DNA from: Microbacterium kunmingense
GTDB taxonomy: Bacteria > Actinomycetota > Actinomycetes > Actinomycetales > Microbacteriaceae
Direction of reading: 5' to 3'
Length of the DNA stretch: 64,000 nucleotides
NCBI RefSeq assembly: GCF_023155745.1
Contig: NZ_JAKNUS010000007.1
Coordinates: 62,001 to 126,000 of the forward strand
Shown: positions 35,145 through 43,040 of the stretch, in pieces
Layout of the letters: each line of letters starts with the position of its first letter
Numbering within the stretch: position 1 is the stretch's first letter
Made by a program: the position numbers and the translations under genes
The notes under the pieces: model-generated
What the model was told of the DNA's origin: nothing
The model's input: only the letters and a program-made list of their open reading frames with translations
The model's database searches: none

Positions 35145-35840
35145 GTGCGCCTGGTCATCGCTCGCTGCTCCGTCGACTACACGGGCCGCCTCACCGCTCA
35201 CCTGCCCCTCGCGACGCGCCTGCTCGTCCACAAGGGCGACGGGAGTCTCCTCGTGCACTCCGACGGCGGCTCGTACAAGCCGCTGAACTGGATGAGTCCG
35301 CCGTGCACCCTGACGGTGCAGGCACCGGATGAGGATGCCGCGGCGGCGGGCGTCATCGAGCAGTGGCGCGTGACGCACGCCAAGACCGGCGACGCGCTGC
35401 TCGTGCACCTGTACGAGGTGCTGCACGACTCGTCGCACGACCTCGGGATCGATCCCGGCCTGCAGAAGGACGGCGTCGAGGCCGACCTGCAGCGCCTCCT
35501 CGCCGAGCAGGTCGCGCTCGTGGGGGAGGGGGTCTCGCTCGTACGTCGGGAGTTCCCGACCGCGATCGGACCGGTCGACCTGCTGCTGCGCGACCCGGAG
35601 GGCGGCACCATCGCGATCGAGGTCAAGCGCCGCGGCGACATCGACGGCGTCGAGCAGCTCACCCGCTACCTCGAGCTGCTCAACCGCGATCCGCACCTCG
35701 CACCGGTGACGGGCGTCTTCGCCGCCCAGGAGATCAAGCCGCAGGCGCGCGTGCTCGCCGCCGACCGCGGCATCCGCTGCCTCACCCTCGACTACGAGGA
35801 GATGAAGGGCGTCGACTCGGGTCACCTGCGCCTCTTCTGA
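35145..35840 (+). CDS. nucS: Mismatch-specific endonuclease NucS (EndoMS)
   Basis: The 231-residue protein is the actinobacterial/archaeal NucS: start [23 protein letters not shown]-binding N-domain with [10 protein letters not shown] near 47-56, and a RecB-like nuclease domain with [30 protein letters not shown] (catalytic D, E, K near 145-165). It cuts both strands at G-T, G-G and T-T mismatches and replaces MutS/MutL repair in these bacteria; it works with the beta clamp. The GTG start lies six bases after TACGCT (35133-35138), predicting a leaderless message. Confidence 0.95.
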   Translation: MRLVIARCSVDYTGRLTAHLPLATRLLVHKGDGSLLVHSDGGSYKPLNWMSPPCTLTVQAPDEDAAAAGVIEQWRVTHAKTGDALLVHLYEVLHDSSHDLGIDPGLQKDGVEADLQRLLAEQVALVGEGVSLVRREFPTAIGPVDLLLRDPEGGTIAIEVKRRGDIDGVEQLTRYLELLNRDPHLAPVTGVFAAQEIKPQARVLAADRGIRCLTLDYEEMKGVDSGHLRLF

Positions 35841-35883
35841 CCGGCGGTCTTCGCGCGCCCCGCGGACTTGTAGCGTGGAGGTC

Positions 35884-36612
35884 ATGTCGACGCGCTCACC
35901 CTGGACCTGCATCCTGTGGGATGTCGACGGCACCATCATCGACGCGTCGGTCGGCATCCTCCGCCGCCTCACCATCACCCTCGAGCACTTCGGCAAGCCC
36001 GCACCCACGCGCGAGGAACTCGCCCACTGGATCGGCCCGCCGATGTACGAGTCGTTCCAGGTGAACGTGGGGATGACGCCGGCCGAGGCCACCGAGGCCG
36101 TGGCCTTCTACCGCACGCTCGGGAAGCAGGACGGCTACACCACCGACGCGCGGCTCTTCCCCGGCATCGCCGAGATCATCCACGACGTCCACGCCGCGGG
36201 CATCCCGCAGGCGACCGCCAGCTCCAAACCCGAGGTGCAGGTCGTCGCCCTCATGGACCACTTCGACCTCTCACCGCTCTTCACCGCCATCGCCGGGGCG
36301 ACCCCCGACGAGAAGACGCTCAGCGCCAAGTCCGACATCGTCGCCGAGGCGCTCCGCCGCCTGGAGGCTGCCGGGGTCGACACCGACCGGCCCGTGCTCG
36401 TGGGCGATCGCCACCACGACATCGAGGGCGGAGCCGAGCACGAGGTGCCCGTCATCTTCGTGACCTGGGGCTTCAGCTGGCCCCACGAGGCCGAGGGTGC
36501 CCAGGCTGTCGTCTCGGATGCGGCGCAGCTGCGCCGGCTCCTCCTCGTCTCCGACGACGACGCGGCCGCAAGCGACTCCGCCGCGAACGACCCCGCCGGC
36601 AGCGACGGCTGA
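35884..36612 (+). CDS. HAD family hydrolase, phosphoglycolate phosphatase-like
   Basis: The 242-residue protein carries HAD motif I LWDVDGTIIDAS near residues 11-22, motif II ATASSKPE near 106, the lysine region DEKTLSAKSD and motif IV VLVGDRHHDIEGG near 174. A cap domain lies between motifs I and II. The acidic C-terminus (SDDDAAASDSAAND) is disordered. The substrate is a small phosphomonoester of unknown type. TAGCGT (35871-35876) ends seven bases before the ATG and the short GGAGG in between would allow both leaderless and leadered reading. Confidence 0.9.
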   Translation: MSTRSPWTCILWDVDGTIIDASVGILRRLTITLEHFGKPAPTREELAHWIGPPMYESFQVNVGMTPAEATEAVAFYRTLGKQDGYTTDARLFPGIAEIIHDVHAAGIPQATASSKPEVQVVALMDHFDLSPLFTAIAGATPDEKTLSAKSDIVAEALRRLEAAGVDTDRPVLVGDRHHDIEGGAEHEVPVIFVTWGFSWPHEAEGAQAVVSDAAQLRRLLLVSDDDAAASDSAANDPAGSDG

Positions 36613-36623
36613 GCGAGAGCGCC

Positions 36624-37910
36624 ATGACCGAGCAGGCAGACGACCTCCTCCGCTGGGTGATCCCTGCCGCCGTCGTGTTCGGCGTCACCGCGCTCGTCGT
36701 CGTCGCGGGCCTCATCGCGCTCCGGCGCTCGCGCCGATCGCCCAAGGCGCGTGCGGCCGCCGAGGCGGCGCGGAACGAGGCCGGTCGGGCCCTCGTGCGC
36801 CTGGACGACGCCGTCGACGATCTCGACGTCGAGGTGAGCCTTTCGGGGGCGCTGTACGGCGGCGACGCTCCGATGACCCTCCGCCGCGCCCGGATGACCG
36901 CGCAGCACGTGCGCGACGACGGATTCGAGCAGTACCGACGCCTCGCCGAGCGACTCGAGGCCGGCGAGGAGGCGGCGCGGGTGCGCCGCACGGCCGAGAC
37001 GATCACGCGCCGCGTCGAGACGGCCCTGCGCACCGTCGCGGACGCCCGCGCCGCCCATGCCGCGTGGGTCACCTCGCATGTCTCGGCGGGCGATCAGGTC
37101 CGCTCGGCGCAGGCACGACTGGCCGAGGTGCGCGCCGCGATGGGCGATCCCGAGGCGCTCATCTCGCAGCTCGCCCGCTTCGATGAGCGCGAATTCCAGG
37201 ATGCCGCGACCGCGGCCCGCGCCGCCGTCACCGAGGCCGACGAGGCCGAGGAGCGCCTCGCCGAGGCGTCGCGGTCGGCGGCCGACCCGAGCCGAAACGC
37301 CCTGGCCGACCTCGCCGCGGGTGAACGGGCCCTCCGCCGCGCCGAGGCCGACGCCCGGACGCTCGAGGAGACCTATCGCCTCATCACCCAGGCGTCGCAG
37401 GCCCTGCCCGACGAGTTCGCGTCGGCGCGCGGGGCGCTGCGTGCGGCGACGGCGATCCGGGCGAAGCTCGAGCCCGCCGACGCCGAGCGTCTCGGGGGCG
37501 AGATCCGCGCCGTCGCGGCATCCCTCGACGCCCTCGAAGCCGGCGCCGCCCGGCGCCCGACCCACACGATCGGCGAGATCGCGCGGCTGCGCGACCGGCT
37601 CGACGCGGCGCTCGGCGACGCGCGCACCGCGCAGCAGCGCCTGAGGGGTGCGCGCACGGCGCTCCCCGGCACCCTCGCGGCGGCGCGCAACGGCGTCGCC
37701 CTGGCCGAGGCGGCGATGACGGGAGTGCGCGCCGGCGCCGATGCCCGCGCACGTCTCATCTCGGCGCAGCGCGACCTCGCGGCGGCGCGTCAGGCGCAGG
37801 ATCCCGTCGAGGCACTCGACGCCGCCCGGCGCGCGCTCCGGCATGCCGAAGACGCGCAGGCGCTCGCGCAGTACGCCGCGAACACGGGTGCGGCCGGCGA
37901 TCCCGAGTGA
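36624..37910 (+). CDS. Unknown single-pass membrane protein with long coiled coil
   Basis: The 428-residue protein has one membrane helix (about 10-30: WVIPAAVVFGVTALVVVAGL) and then about 390 residues of almost pure helix, rich in Ala, Arg, Glu, with leucine or alanine heptads, no Cys and very few aromatic residues. The order (helix, basic stretch, LVRLDDAVDDLDVEV, GGDAPMTLRRARM) resembles the region after the membrane helix in some actinobacterial TPM-domain proteins, but the TPM domain itself is missing. It lies 11 bases after the HAD gene and is followed by the MprF-like gene. A scaffold or envelope-spanning role is inference. Confidence 0.65.
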   Translation: MTEQADDLLRWVIPAAVVFGVTALVVVAGLIALRRSRRSPKARAAAEAARNEAGRALVRLDDAVDDLDVEVSLSGALYGGDAPMTLRRARMTAQHVRDDGFEQYRRLAERLEAGEEAARVRRTAETITRRVETALRTVADARAAHAAWVTSHVSAGDQVRSAQARLAEVRAAMGDPEALISQLARFDEREFQDAATAARAAVTEADEAEERLAEASRSAADPSRNALADLAAGERALRRAEADARTLEETYRLITQASQALPDEFASARGALRAATAIRAKLEPADAERLGGEIRAVAASLDALEAGAARRPTHTIGEIARLRDRLDAALGDARTAQQRLRGARTALPGTLAAARNGVALAEAAMTGVRAGADARARLISAQRDLAAARQAQDPVEALDAARRALRHAEDAQALAQYAANTGAAGDPE

Positions 37911-37939
37911 GGTCGCGCCCCCTCGCTAGGGTGAGTGCC

Positions 37940-40057
37940 ATGGCGGGGGCGGGCGACGGGGCAGGCGGCACCACGACGGAGGATGCCGCGGGCGCGGCGC
38001 CGCGCGCGTCGCATCCGGTCTTCCGGGTCATCGGGCGCATTCCCGCCACCCTGAGCTTCGTCGCCCTCATCCTCGCGGCGGGGGTGATCTGGCAGGGGCT
38101 GTGGCGACCGTTCGAAGACGCCGACCTCTACGACACGGTCGCGTACGGTCTCCCCGCCCTGCTCGAGGGCCGATGGTGGACACCGGTCACCGGCACCTTC
38201 TTCGTCAACCAGCCGTGGGTCTACCTCTTCACGATCGCCGGATTCTGGGGCATGGCGTACCTGGAATATCACCGCGGCACGCGTGTCGCCTTCGCGTACT
38301 TCTGGATCGGGCAGCTCTTCGCCGTGTGCGCGACGGCGCTGCTGCTGTGGTTCGCGGCGCTGCTGCCCTGGGAATGGGCGCAGACCGAGGCGGCCGCGCT
38401 CGATGTGGGCGCCTCGGGCGGCACCATGGCGTGCATCGCGGCCGCGGTGGGTCTGTTCCCCCCGCCCTGGCGGGTGCGCGGGTGGCTCGTGCTGCTCGGC
38501 TTCGTCTTCGTCGCGCTGCTGTTCTGGGGAGCCCTCCCCGACCTCGAGCATGCCGTGGCGGTCGTGCTCATCCTCTTCGTCGACCGATCGCTGCGGGTGC
38601 AGCGCATCACGGTCCGCGAGCAGCGACTTCTCGCCTTCGTGTCGATCGTCGTGCTCGGCGTCATCCAGATCGCCCTCATCATCGTCCCGACCAACGGGCC
38701 GTTCGGGCCCACCGAGCCGGTCTCGGGCGGGTTCTTCGACGTCGCGCTCGACACGATCGTCATCGCCGTGATCGCCAACGGGCTGCGGCTCGGTCGGCGG
38801 TGGGCGTGGGTGCTCGGCCTGATCCTCGGCGCGCTGAACGTGCTCGTGGGCGTGCTGATCGTCGTCGCGATCGTCCTCAGCAGCGAAGCGCAGGTCGAGG
38901 TCGTGATCGACGGCGAGACCGAGATCGGTCTGGTGTCGGCGGCGCTGTGGCTGATGCTCCTGATCTACCTGGTCTGGGTGCGCGCGGCCTTCCGCGCGAA
39001 GCCGCGACGGGGTCTCGGCGCCACGCCCGCACCGACCGTCGCCGAGGTGAAGGACATCATCCGCGCCGACGGCGGCGGCACGCTGTCGTGGATGGCGACG
39101 TGGGAGGGCATGGCCTACGCGCGCACCACCGCGGGCGTCGTGCCGTATCAGCGGCACCTCGGCACGGCGATCGCGCTCGGAGACCCGCTCGGGCCGGAGG
39201 AGAAGCGCGCGACCTCGGTGCGTGAGTTCGCCGATGCGGCCGAGCGCGCGGGCCTCATCCCGTGCTTCTTCAGCGCCGGGGAGGCGACCCGCGCGGCGGT
39301 TCCCGAGGGATGGCGGAGCCTCGTCGTCGCCGACGACACGATCGTCGACCTCCCCGGCCTGCAGTTCACCGGCAAGGCCTGGGGCGCCGTGCGCTCGTCG
39401 CTGAACCGCGCCGAGCGTGAGGGCATGACCTTCCGCATGACACGGCTCGGCGACGAACCCTGGGGTGTGCAGGCGCAGCTGCGCGCGATCTCGGAGATGT
39501 GGGTCGGCGACAAGGGTCTTCCCGAGATGCGCTTCACCCTCGGGACGCTCATCGAGGCCGCAGACCCCGAGGTGCGCCTCGCGCTGGCCCTCTCGCCCGC
39601 GGGCGACGTGGACGGCTTCCTCTCCTGGCTGCCCGTCTATGGTGCGGGTGGGAAGGTGCGGGGGTGGACCCTCGACCTCATGCGGCGTCGGGAAGGCGGC
39701 TTCGGTCCGGTGATGGAGTTCCTCATCGGATCATCCGCGCGCCACTTCGCCGATGAGGGCGCGGCCGTGCTGTCGCTGTCGGGTGCGCCGCTGGCCCACG
39801 AGAATCCGGCCGATGCCGGTGTCATCGCCGACCTCACCGACCGCCTCGCCCAGATGCTCGAGCCCGTCTACGGCTTCCGCTCCCTGCACCGCTTCAAGCA
39901 GAAGTTCAACCCGCGCTACGAGACGATGTACCTGCTGTACCGCGACGAGGGCGACCTGTCGCGGATCGCCGCCGGGCTCACCCGCGCCTTCCTCCCCGAC
40001 GCGACGTTCCGGCAGTTCGCCGGCGCCGGACTGGAGCTGGTGCGCGGAAAGGACTGA
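37940..40057 (+). CDS. Rhomboid-like/phosphatidylglycerol lysyltransferase-like (MprF, DUF2156) fusion
   Basis: The 705-residue protein has an N-terminal rhomboid-like part (about 40-220): RWWTPVTGTFFV, LEYHRGTRVAFAY, VGASGGTMA with Ser159 at the position of the rhomboid nucleophile, and LEHAVAV with His204 at the position of its partner. Several more helices (about 220-330) lead to the cytoplasmic DUF2156 catalytic domain (about 345-700): GVVPYQRHLGTAIALGDPL, WGAVRSSLNRAEREGM, MEFLIGSSARHFADEG, RFKQKFNPRYETMYLLY. DUF2156 domains transfer aminoacyl groups from tRNA to phosphatidylglycerol. Start ATG 37940 lies seven bases after the TAGGGT -10 (37927-37932). Whether the rhomboid part is an active protease is unknown. 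Confidence 0.85.
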   Translation: MAGAGDGAGGTTTEDAAGAAPRASHPVFRVIGRIPATLSFVALILAAGVIWQGLWRPFEDADLYDTVAYGLPALLEGRWWTPVTGTFFVNQPWVYLFTIAGFWGMAYLEYHRGTRVAFAYFWIGQLFAVCATALLLWFAALLPWEWAQTEAAALDVGASGGTMACIAAAVGLFPPPWRVRGWLVLLGFVFVALLFWGALPDLEHAVAVVLILFVDRSLRVQRITVREQRLLAFVSIVVLGVIQIALIIVPTNGPFGPTEPVSGGFFDVALDTIVIAVIANGLRLGRRWAWVLGLILGALNVLVGVLIVVAIVLSSEAQVEVVIDGETEIGLVSAALWLMLLIYLVWVRAAFRAKPRRGLGATPAPTVAEVKDIIRADGGGTLSWMATWEGMAYARTTAGVVPYQRHLGTAIALGDPLGPEEKRATSVREFADAAERAGLIPCFFSAGEATRAAVPEGWRSLVVADDTIVDLPGLQFTGKAWGAVRSSLNRAEREGMTFRMTRLGDEPWGVQAQLRAISEMWVGDKGLPEMRFTLGTLIEAADPEVRLALALSPAGDVDGFLSWLPVYGAGGKVRGWTLDLMRRREGGFGPVMEFLIGSSARHFADEGAAVLSLSGAPLAHENPADAGVIADLTDRLAQMLEPVYGFRSLHRFKQKFNPRYETMYLLYRDEGDLSRIAAGLTRAFLPDATFRQFAGAGLELVRGKD

Positions 40058-40120
40058 CCCCGCGCGTCCGCGTCGCGCCGCCCTGCCGGCGCCCCGCCGC
40101 GCGTCCGTCCACGTCAGCCG

Positions 40121-40189
40121 GCGAGAGTGCATCTGCGCGCCGAGAATTCGGGGATACCCCGCATCCTCGGCGCCCCGATGCACTCTCGC
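40121..40189. terminator. Three-part nested hairpin
   Basis: Outer arms 40121-40133/40177-40189 (13 bp), middle arms 40137-40144/40166-40173 (8 bp) and inner arms CGGGG/CCCCG at 40149-40153/40157-40161 fold on one axis. It stands between the ends of the MprF-like gene (+) and the cold-shock gene (-), so it may terminate both. It is far longer than a standard terminator stem. Confidence 0.65.
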
Positions 40190-40231
40190 GGGAAACGCGG
40201 CGCGGGAGAGGGCGCGGGTCAGCGCGGAGCG

Positions 40232-40438
40232 TCAGACGGGACGGATGTTCTCGGCCTGGAGCCCCTTCGGGCCCTGGGCCACGTCGAACTCGACGCGCTG
40301 GTTCTCCTCGAGGGAGCGGTAGCCGCTCGCCTGGATCGCCGAGTAGTGCGCGAACACGTCGGCGCTCCCGTCATCCGGTGCGATGAATCCGAAGCCCTTT
40401 TCGGAGTTGAACCACTTGACCGTGCCCTGGGTGCTCAT
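40232..40438 (-). CDS. cspA: Cold-shock protein CspA family
   Basis: The 68-residue protein is a single cold-shock OB domain: [19 protein letters not shown] (RNP1), [10 protein letters not shown] (RNP2) and [15 protein letters not shown]. It binds single-stranded nucleic acid as an RNA chaperone. On the minus strand a TAGCGT -10 (40493-40488) gives a leader of about 42 bases. It is a single-gene unit. Confidence 0.95.
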   Translation of the reverse strand: MSTQGTVKWFNSEKGFGFIAPDDGSADVFAHYSAIQASGYRSLEENQRVEFDVAQGPKGLQAENIRPV

Positions 40439-40754
40439 CTACTGCCTTCGCTCCGCCCGCGAGCCCAGCGCCCACGCGGCGTGATCCACGCTAACGAAGG
40501 GCGCCGCATCGCCGGGAGATGGTGACCCAAACGTTGCGAAAGAAGACGGCCAGGGATGCCGCGGGCCCACCGCACACGCCGGTCCATCGTCCGCCCGGGC
40601 CGAGCAGAGAGCTCGAGGCCCGGGCGTCGACGGATCCCCCCGGATGTGTCGCGGGCGCCGTCACAGGGACGGCGCGTGGTCGCGACAACTCACACTGTAC
40701 TGATATATCAGTGTTGGTGCGAGTCATGTGTCAGTTGAATACACTTGTGGCGCC
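40439..40754. other. Intergenic region between divergent cspA and GntR genes
   Basis: This 316-base stretch holds the cspA promoter (minus strand -10 at 40493-40488), one copy of the 9-mer GGATGCCGC (40554-40562), two short G/C hairpins near 40608-40625, and the GntR promoter with a palindrome (40699-40712). No open frame with family similarity was found in it. Confidence 0.6.
40699..40745 (+). promoter_or_regulatory. Candidate FadR-type operator and promoter
   Basis: ACTGATATATCAGT (40699-40712) is a perfect 14-base palindrome, strikingly AT-rich in this GC-rich DNA and of the form bound by FadR-type GntR regulators. A -10 TACACT (40740-40745) stands nine bases before the ATG at 40755. A second, weaker inverted pair, GTGT near 40728 and ACAC near 40741, spans the -10 box. 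Confidence 0.55.
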
Positions 40755-41423
40755 ATGGCCGACACCGACTTCGTTCCACTGACGCCCCGCGAGGGAGCGG
40801 CGCTCGGCGACGACGTCTACGCGGTGCTGGGAGAGGCGATCCTGCGCGGCACCCTGCGACCGGGCGACCGGCTTCGCGACGTCGAACTGGCAAGCCGCCT
40901 CGGCGTCTCCCGCACCCCCGTGCGCGAGGCCCTGCAGCGCCTGGAGCGCCTCGGCCTCATCGAGGTCGCTGCGAACAAGTACACCCGGGTGAGCGAACCC
41001 CATCCCGACGCCTACGCGCACACGACGGAGTTCATGACCTACGTCGCCGGTGACGCCGCGATCCTCGGGCTGTCACGGGCGACCGAGGAGGAGCACGCCG
41101 ACCTCGTCGACGCCGTCGACGCCCTGATCGACTGCTCCGAGCGCGACGACGGCCTGGGGATCCTCGGCGGCACGACCGCGTTCTACCAGCTGCTCATCCG
41201 CGCGACGGCCAACCGCGTGTTCATCACCATCATGCGCGAGGCGGGCCTCGCCCTGCAGCGGAACCTGCAGGGATGGACCCAGCCCGAGGAGGACGTCGAG
41301 CTGCGGACCACCCGGTACCGGCGCCTGCGGGAAGCGGTCGTCGCGCGCGACGGGCATGCGGCCGAGCGCATCCTCATGGAGCTCAATCACCTTCCCTCGC
41401 CCTGCGGGGACGACCCTCGCTAG
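40755..41423 (+). CDS. GntR family regulator, FadR/FCD subfamily
   Basis: The 222-residue protein has an N-terminal winged HTH (DVYAVLGEAILRGTLRPGDR, LRDVELASRLGVSRTPVREA, LQRLERLGLIEV, residues 18-80) and an all-helical C-terminal FCD-type ligand domain. The FCD metal site is not complete: the usual Asp/His triad is only partly visible (FYQLLIRATANRV, HLPS), so the ligand is uncertain. The neighbouring genes give no operon partner except the GNAT gene 9 bases downstream, which has its own promoter. An upstream in-frame GTG at about 40728 was rejected because the -10 box lies inside the longer frame. Confidence 0.88.
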   Translation: MADTDFVPLTPREGAALGDDVYAVLGEAILRGTLRPGDRLRDVELASRLGVSRTPVREALQRLERLGLIEVAANKYTRVSEPHPDAYAHTTEFMTYVAGDAAILGLSRATEEEHADLVDAVDALIDCSERDDGLGILGGTTAFYQLLIRATANRVFITIMREAGLALQRNLQGWTQPEEDVELRTTRYRRLREAVVARDGHAAERILMELNHLPSPCGDDPR

Positions 41424-41432
41424 GTTGGCCTC

Positions 41433-41924
41433 GTGGGCCACATCGAACTGCGAGACCTCGACGACGACGATCTCGACGCCGTCTTCGAGATGATGCGCGA
41501 CCCCGTGGCGGTGGAGCTCGCCGCCTTCACCGCCGACGATCCGGATGACCGCGCCGCATTCGATCGCTGGATCACCCGCATTCGCGAGAACGACGACGTC
41601 ACCTATCGCATCGTCACCGAGGACGGCGCATTCGCCGGCGCGGTAGGGTCGTTCACCGTCGACGGCGACCGCGAGGTGACCTACTGGATCGCCCGCCACG
41701 CGTGGGGGAGAGGCGTGGCGACGCAGGCGCTGCGCCTCCTGGTCTCGCGCGAGCCGGTGCGACCCCTGTTCGCGCGCGTCGCGGTCCACAACGCCGCCTC
41801 CCGTGCCGTCCTCACCCGGTGCGGTTTCACCGAGGTCTCCCGCACCACCTCGTTCGCGCCGGGCGTCGGGCGCGATGTCGAAGAAGCGGTGTACACCCTG
41901 CTGCCGGTCCTCGACGGGAGCTGA
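41433..41924 (+). CDS. GNAT family N-acetyltransferase
   Basis: The 163-residue protein is of the RimJ/RimL-like GNAT type: [40 protein letters not shown] with the acetyl-CoA loop R-x-x-W-G-R-G-V-A, and [17 protein letters not shown]. The acceptor is unknown. GTG 41433 lies six bases after TAGGTT (41421-41426), so a leaderless message is predicted. It follows the GntR gene directly and precedes the broken ABC transporter. Confidence 0.9.
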   Translation: MGHIELRDLDDDDLDAVFEMMRDPVAVELAAFTADDPDDRAAFDRWITRIRENDDVTYRIVTEDGAFAGAVGSFTVDGDREVTYWIARHAWGRGVATQALRLLVSREPVRPLFARVAVHNAASRAVLTRCGFTEVSRTTSFAPGVGRDVEEAVYTLLPVLDGS

Positions 41925-42035
41925 GGCCGCGCCGCGGCATCCCTCCTCCCTTCGCCGCCCGCCCGCACGCCCCCGCCCGCGCCCCAGCCCATGCCGGTGC
42001 GCCCCGGGGCCCTCCCGCGCACATTTGGAGCGGAA

Positions 42036-42982
42036 CTGGACCCCCAGGCGCGCATCGAGGTGTGGGAGGCCGTGCGCGAAGTCGCCCGCGGGGCACGACC
42101 ATTCTGCTGACCACGCAGTACCTCGACGAGGCCGAGCAGCTGGCGGACCGCATCGTGATCATGCACGAGGGACGCATCATCGCCGAGGGCACGCTCGACG
42201 ACCTCAAGCGACGGTTCCCGCCCGCCCGGGTCGAGTACATCGAGAAGCAGCCGCTCACCGGACGGTCGCTGCGCCACATCCTCCGCAGTCCCGACACCAT
42301 CGTCACCACCGCCGTGATGCCGATCGGCTTCCTGCTCCTGTTCGTCTTCGTCTTCGGCGGGGCGATCCAGACGGGAGGGGAGTCGTACGTGAGCTACCTG
42401 CTGCCCGGCATCCGGCTCATCACGGTGGCCTCGGGGGTCGCGTACACCGCGTACCGGCTCTTCCCGCGACCTGCAGGGCGGGATCTCCGAGCGCTTCCAG
42501 TCGATGCGGGTCGCTCGGTCGTCGGTGCTGTGGGCGCATGTCCTCACGTCCGTCGTGGCGAACGCGGTCTCGCTGAGCGTCGTCGTCGCCGTCGCGTTCG
42601 TCATCGGGTTCCGGAGCCCTGCGGGCGCCGGGGCATGGCTCGCCGTCGGCGGCATCCTGCTCCTGTCCACGCTCGCGCTCACCTGGCTCGCCGTCATCGC
42701 CAGGCTCACGGCGAAGACCGTCGACGGCGCCAGCGCGTTCTCGTACCCGCTGACTTCCTGCCGTTCCTGAGCTCGGCCTTCGTTCCGACCGAGACGATGG
42801 CCGGGCCGGTGAGGTGGTTCGCGGAGTATCAGCCGGTCACGTCGATCGTCAACGCGATGCGGGCGCTGCTGGCGGGCGAGGCGCCGGGCGCCGACCTCTG
42901 GATCGCCCTCGCCTGGTGCGCCGGGATCCTCGTGGCGGCCTACCTCGGTGCGGCGGTGGCGTACCGGCGCCGGTTCCGCTGA
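42036..42982 (+). pseudogene. Decayed DrrAB-type ABC exporter (ATPase C-terminus joined to permease)
   Basis: Frame-by-frame translation recovers family sequence from three frames: [19 protein letters not shown] (42036-42093), [20 protein letters not shown] through [13 protein letters not shown] (ATPase switch region; 42097 to about 42235), then [20 protein letters not shown] and [19 protein letters not shown] of a permease (to about 42465), [20 protein letters not shown] to [10 protein letters not shown] in another frame (to about 42765) and [20 protein letters not shown] to RRRFR in the earlier frame. Three single-base shifts (in a G-run near 42094, near 42467 and 42760) explain the changes. 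The ATPase lacks everything before Walker B, and its C-terminal tail is fused to the permease, so an internal deletion also occurred. No functional product is expected. Confidence 0.88.
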
Positions 42983-42998
42983 GACGACACGCGACGTC

Positions 42999-43032
42999 GT
43001 GCTCGCGGGGCGAACGTGCACCCCGCGAGCAC
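42999..43032. terminator. 12-bp hairpin between pseudogene and fdhA
   Basis: Arms GTGCTCGCGGGG (42999-43010) and CCCCGCGAGCAC (43021-43032) pair perfectly around a 10-base loop; flanking CGACG/CGTCG bases extend the stem with a mismatch. It lies just after the fdhA stop on the minus strand. Confidence 0.75.
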
Positions 43033-43040
43033 GGGCGTCG

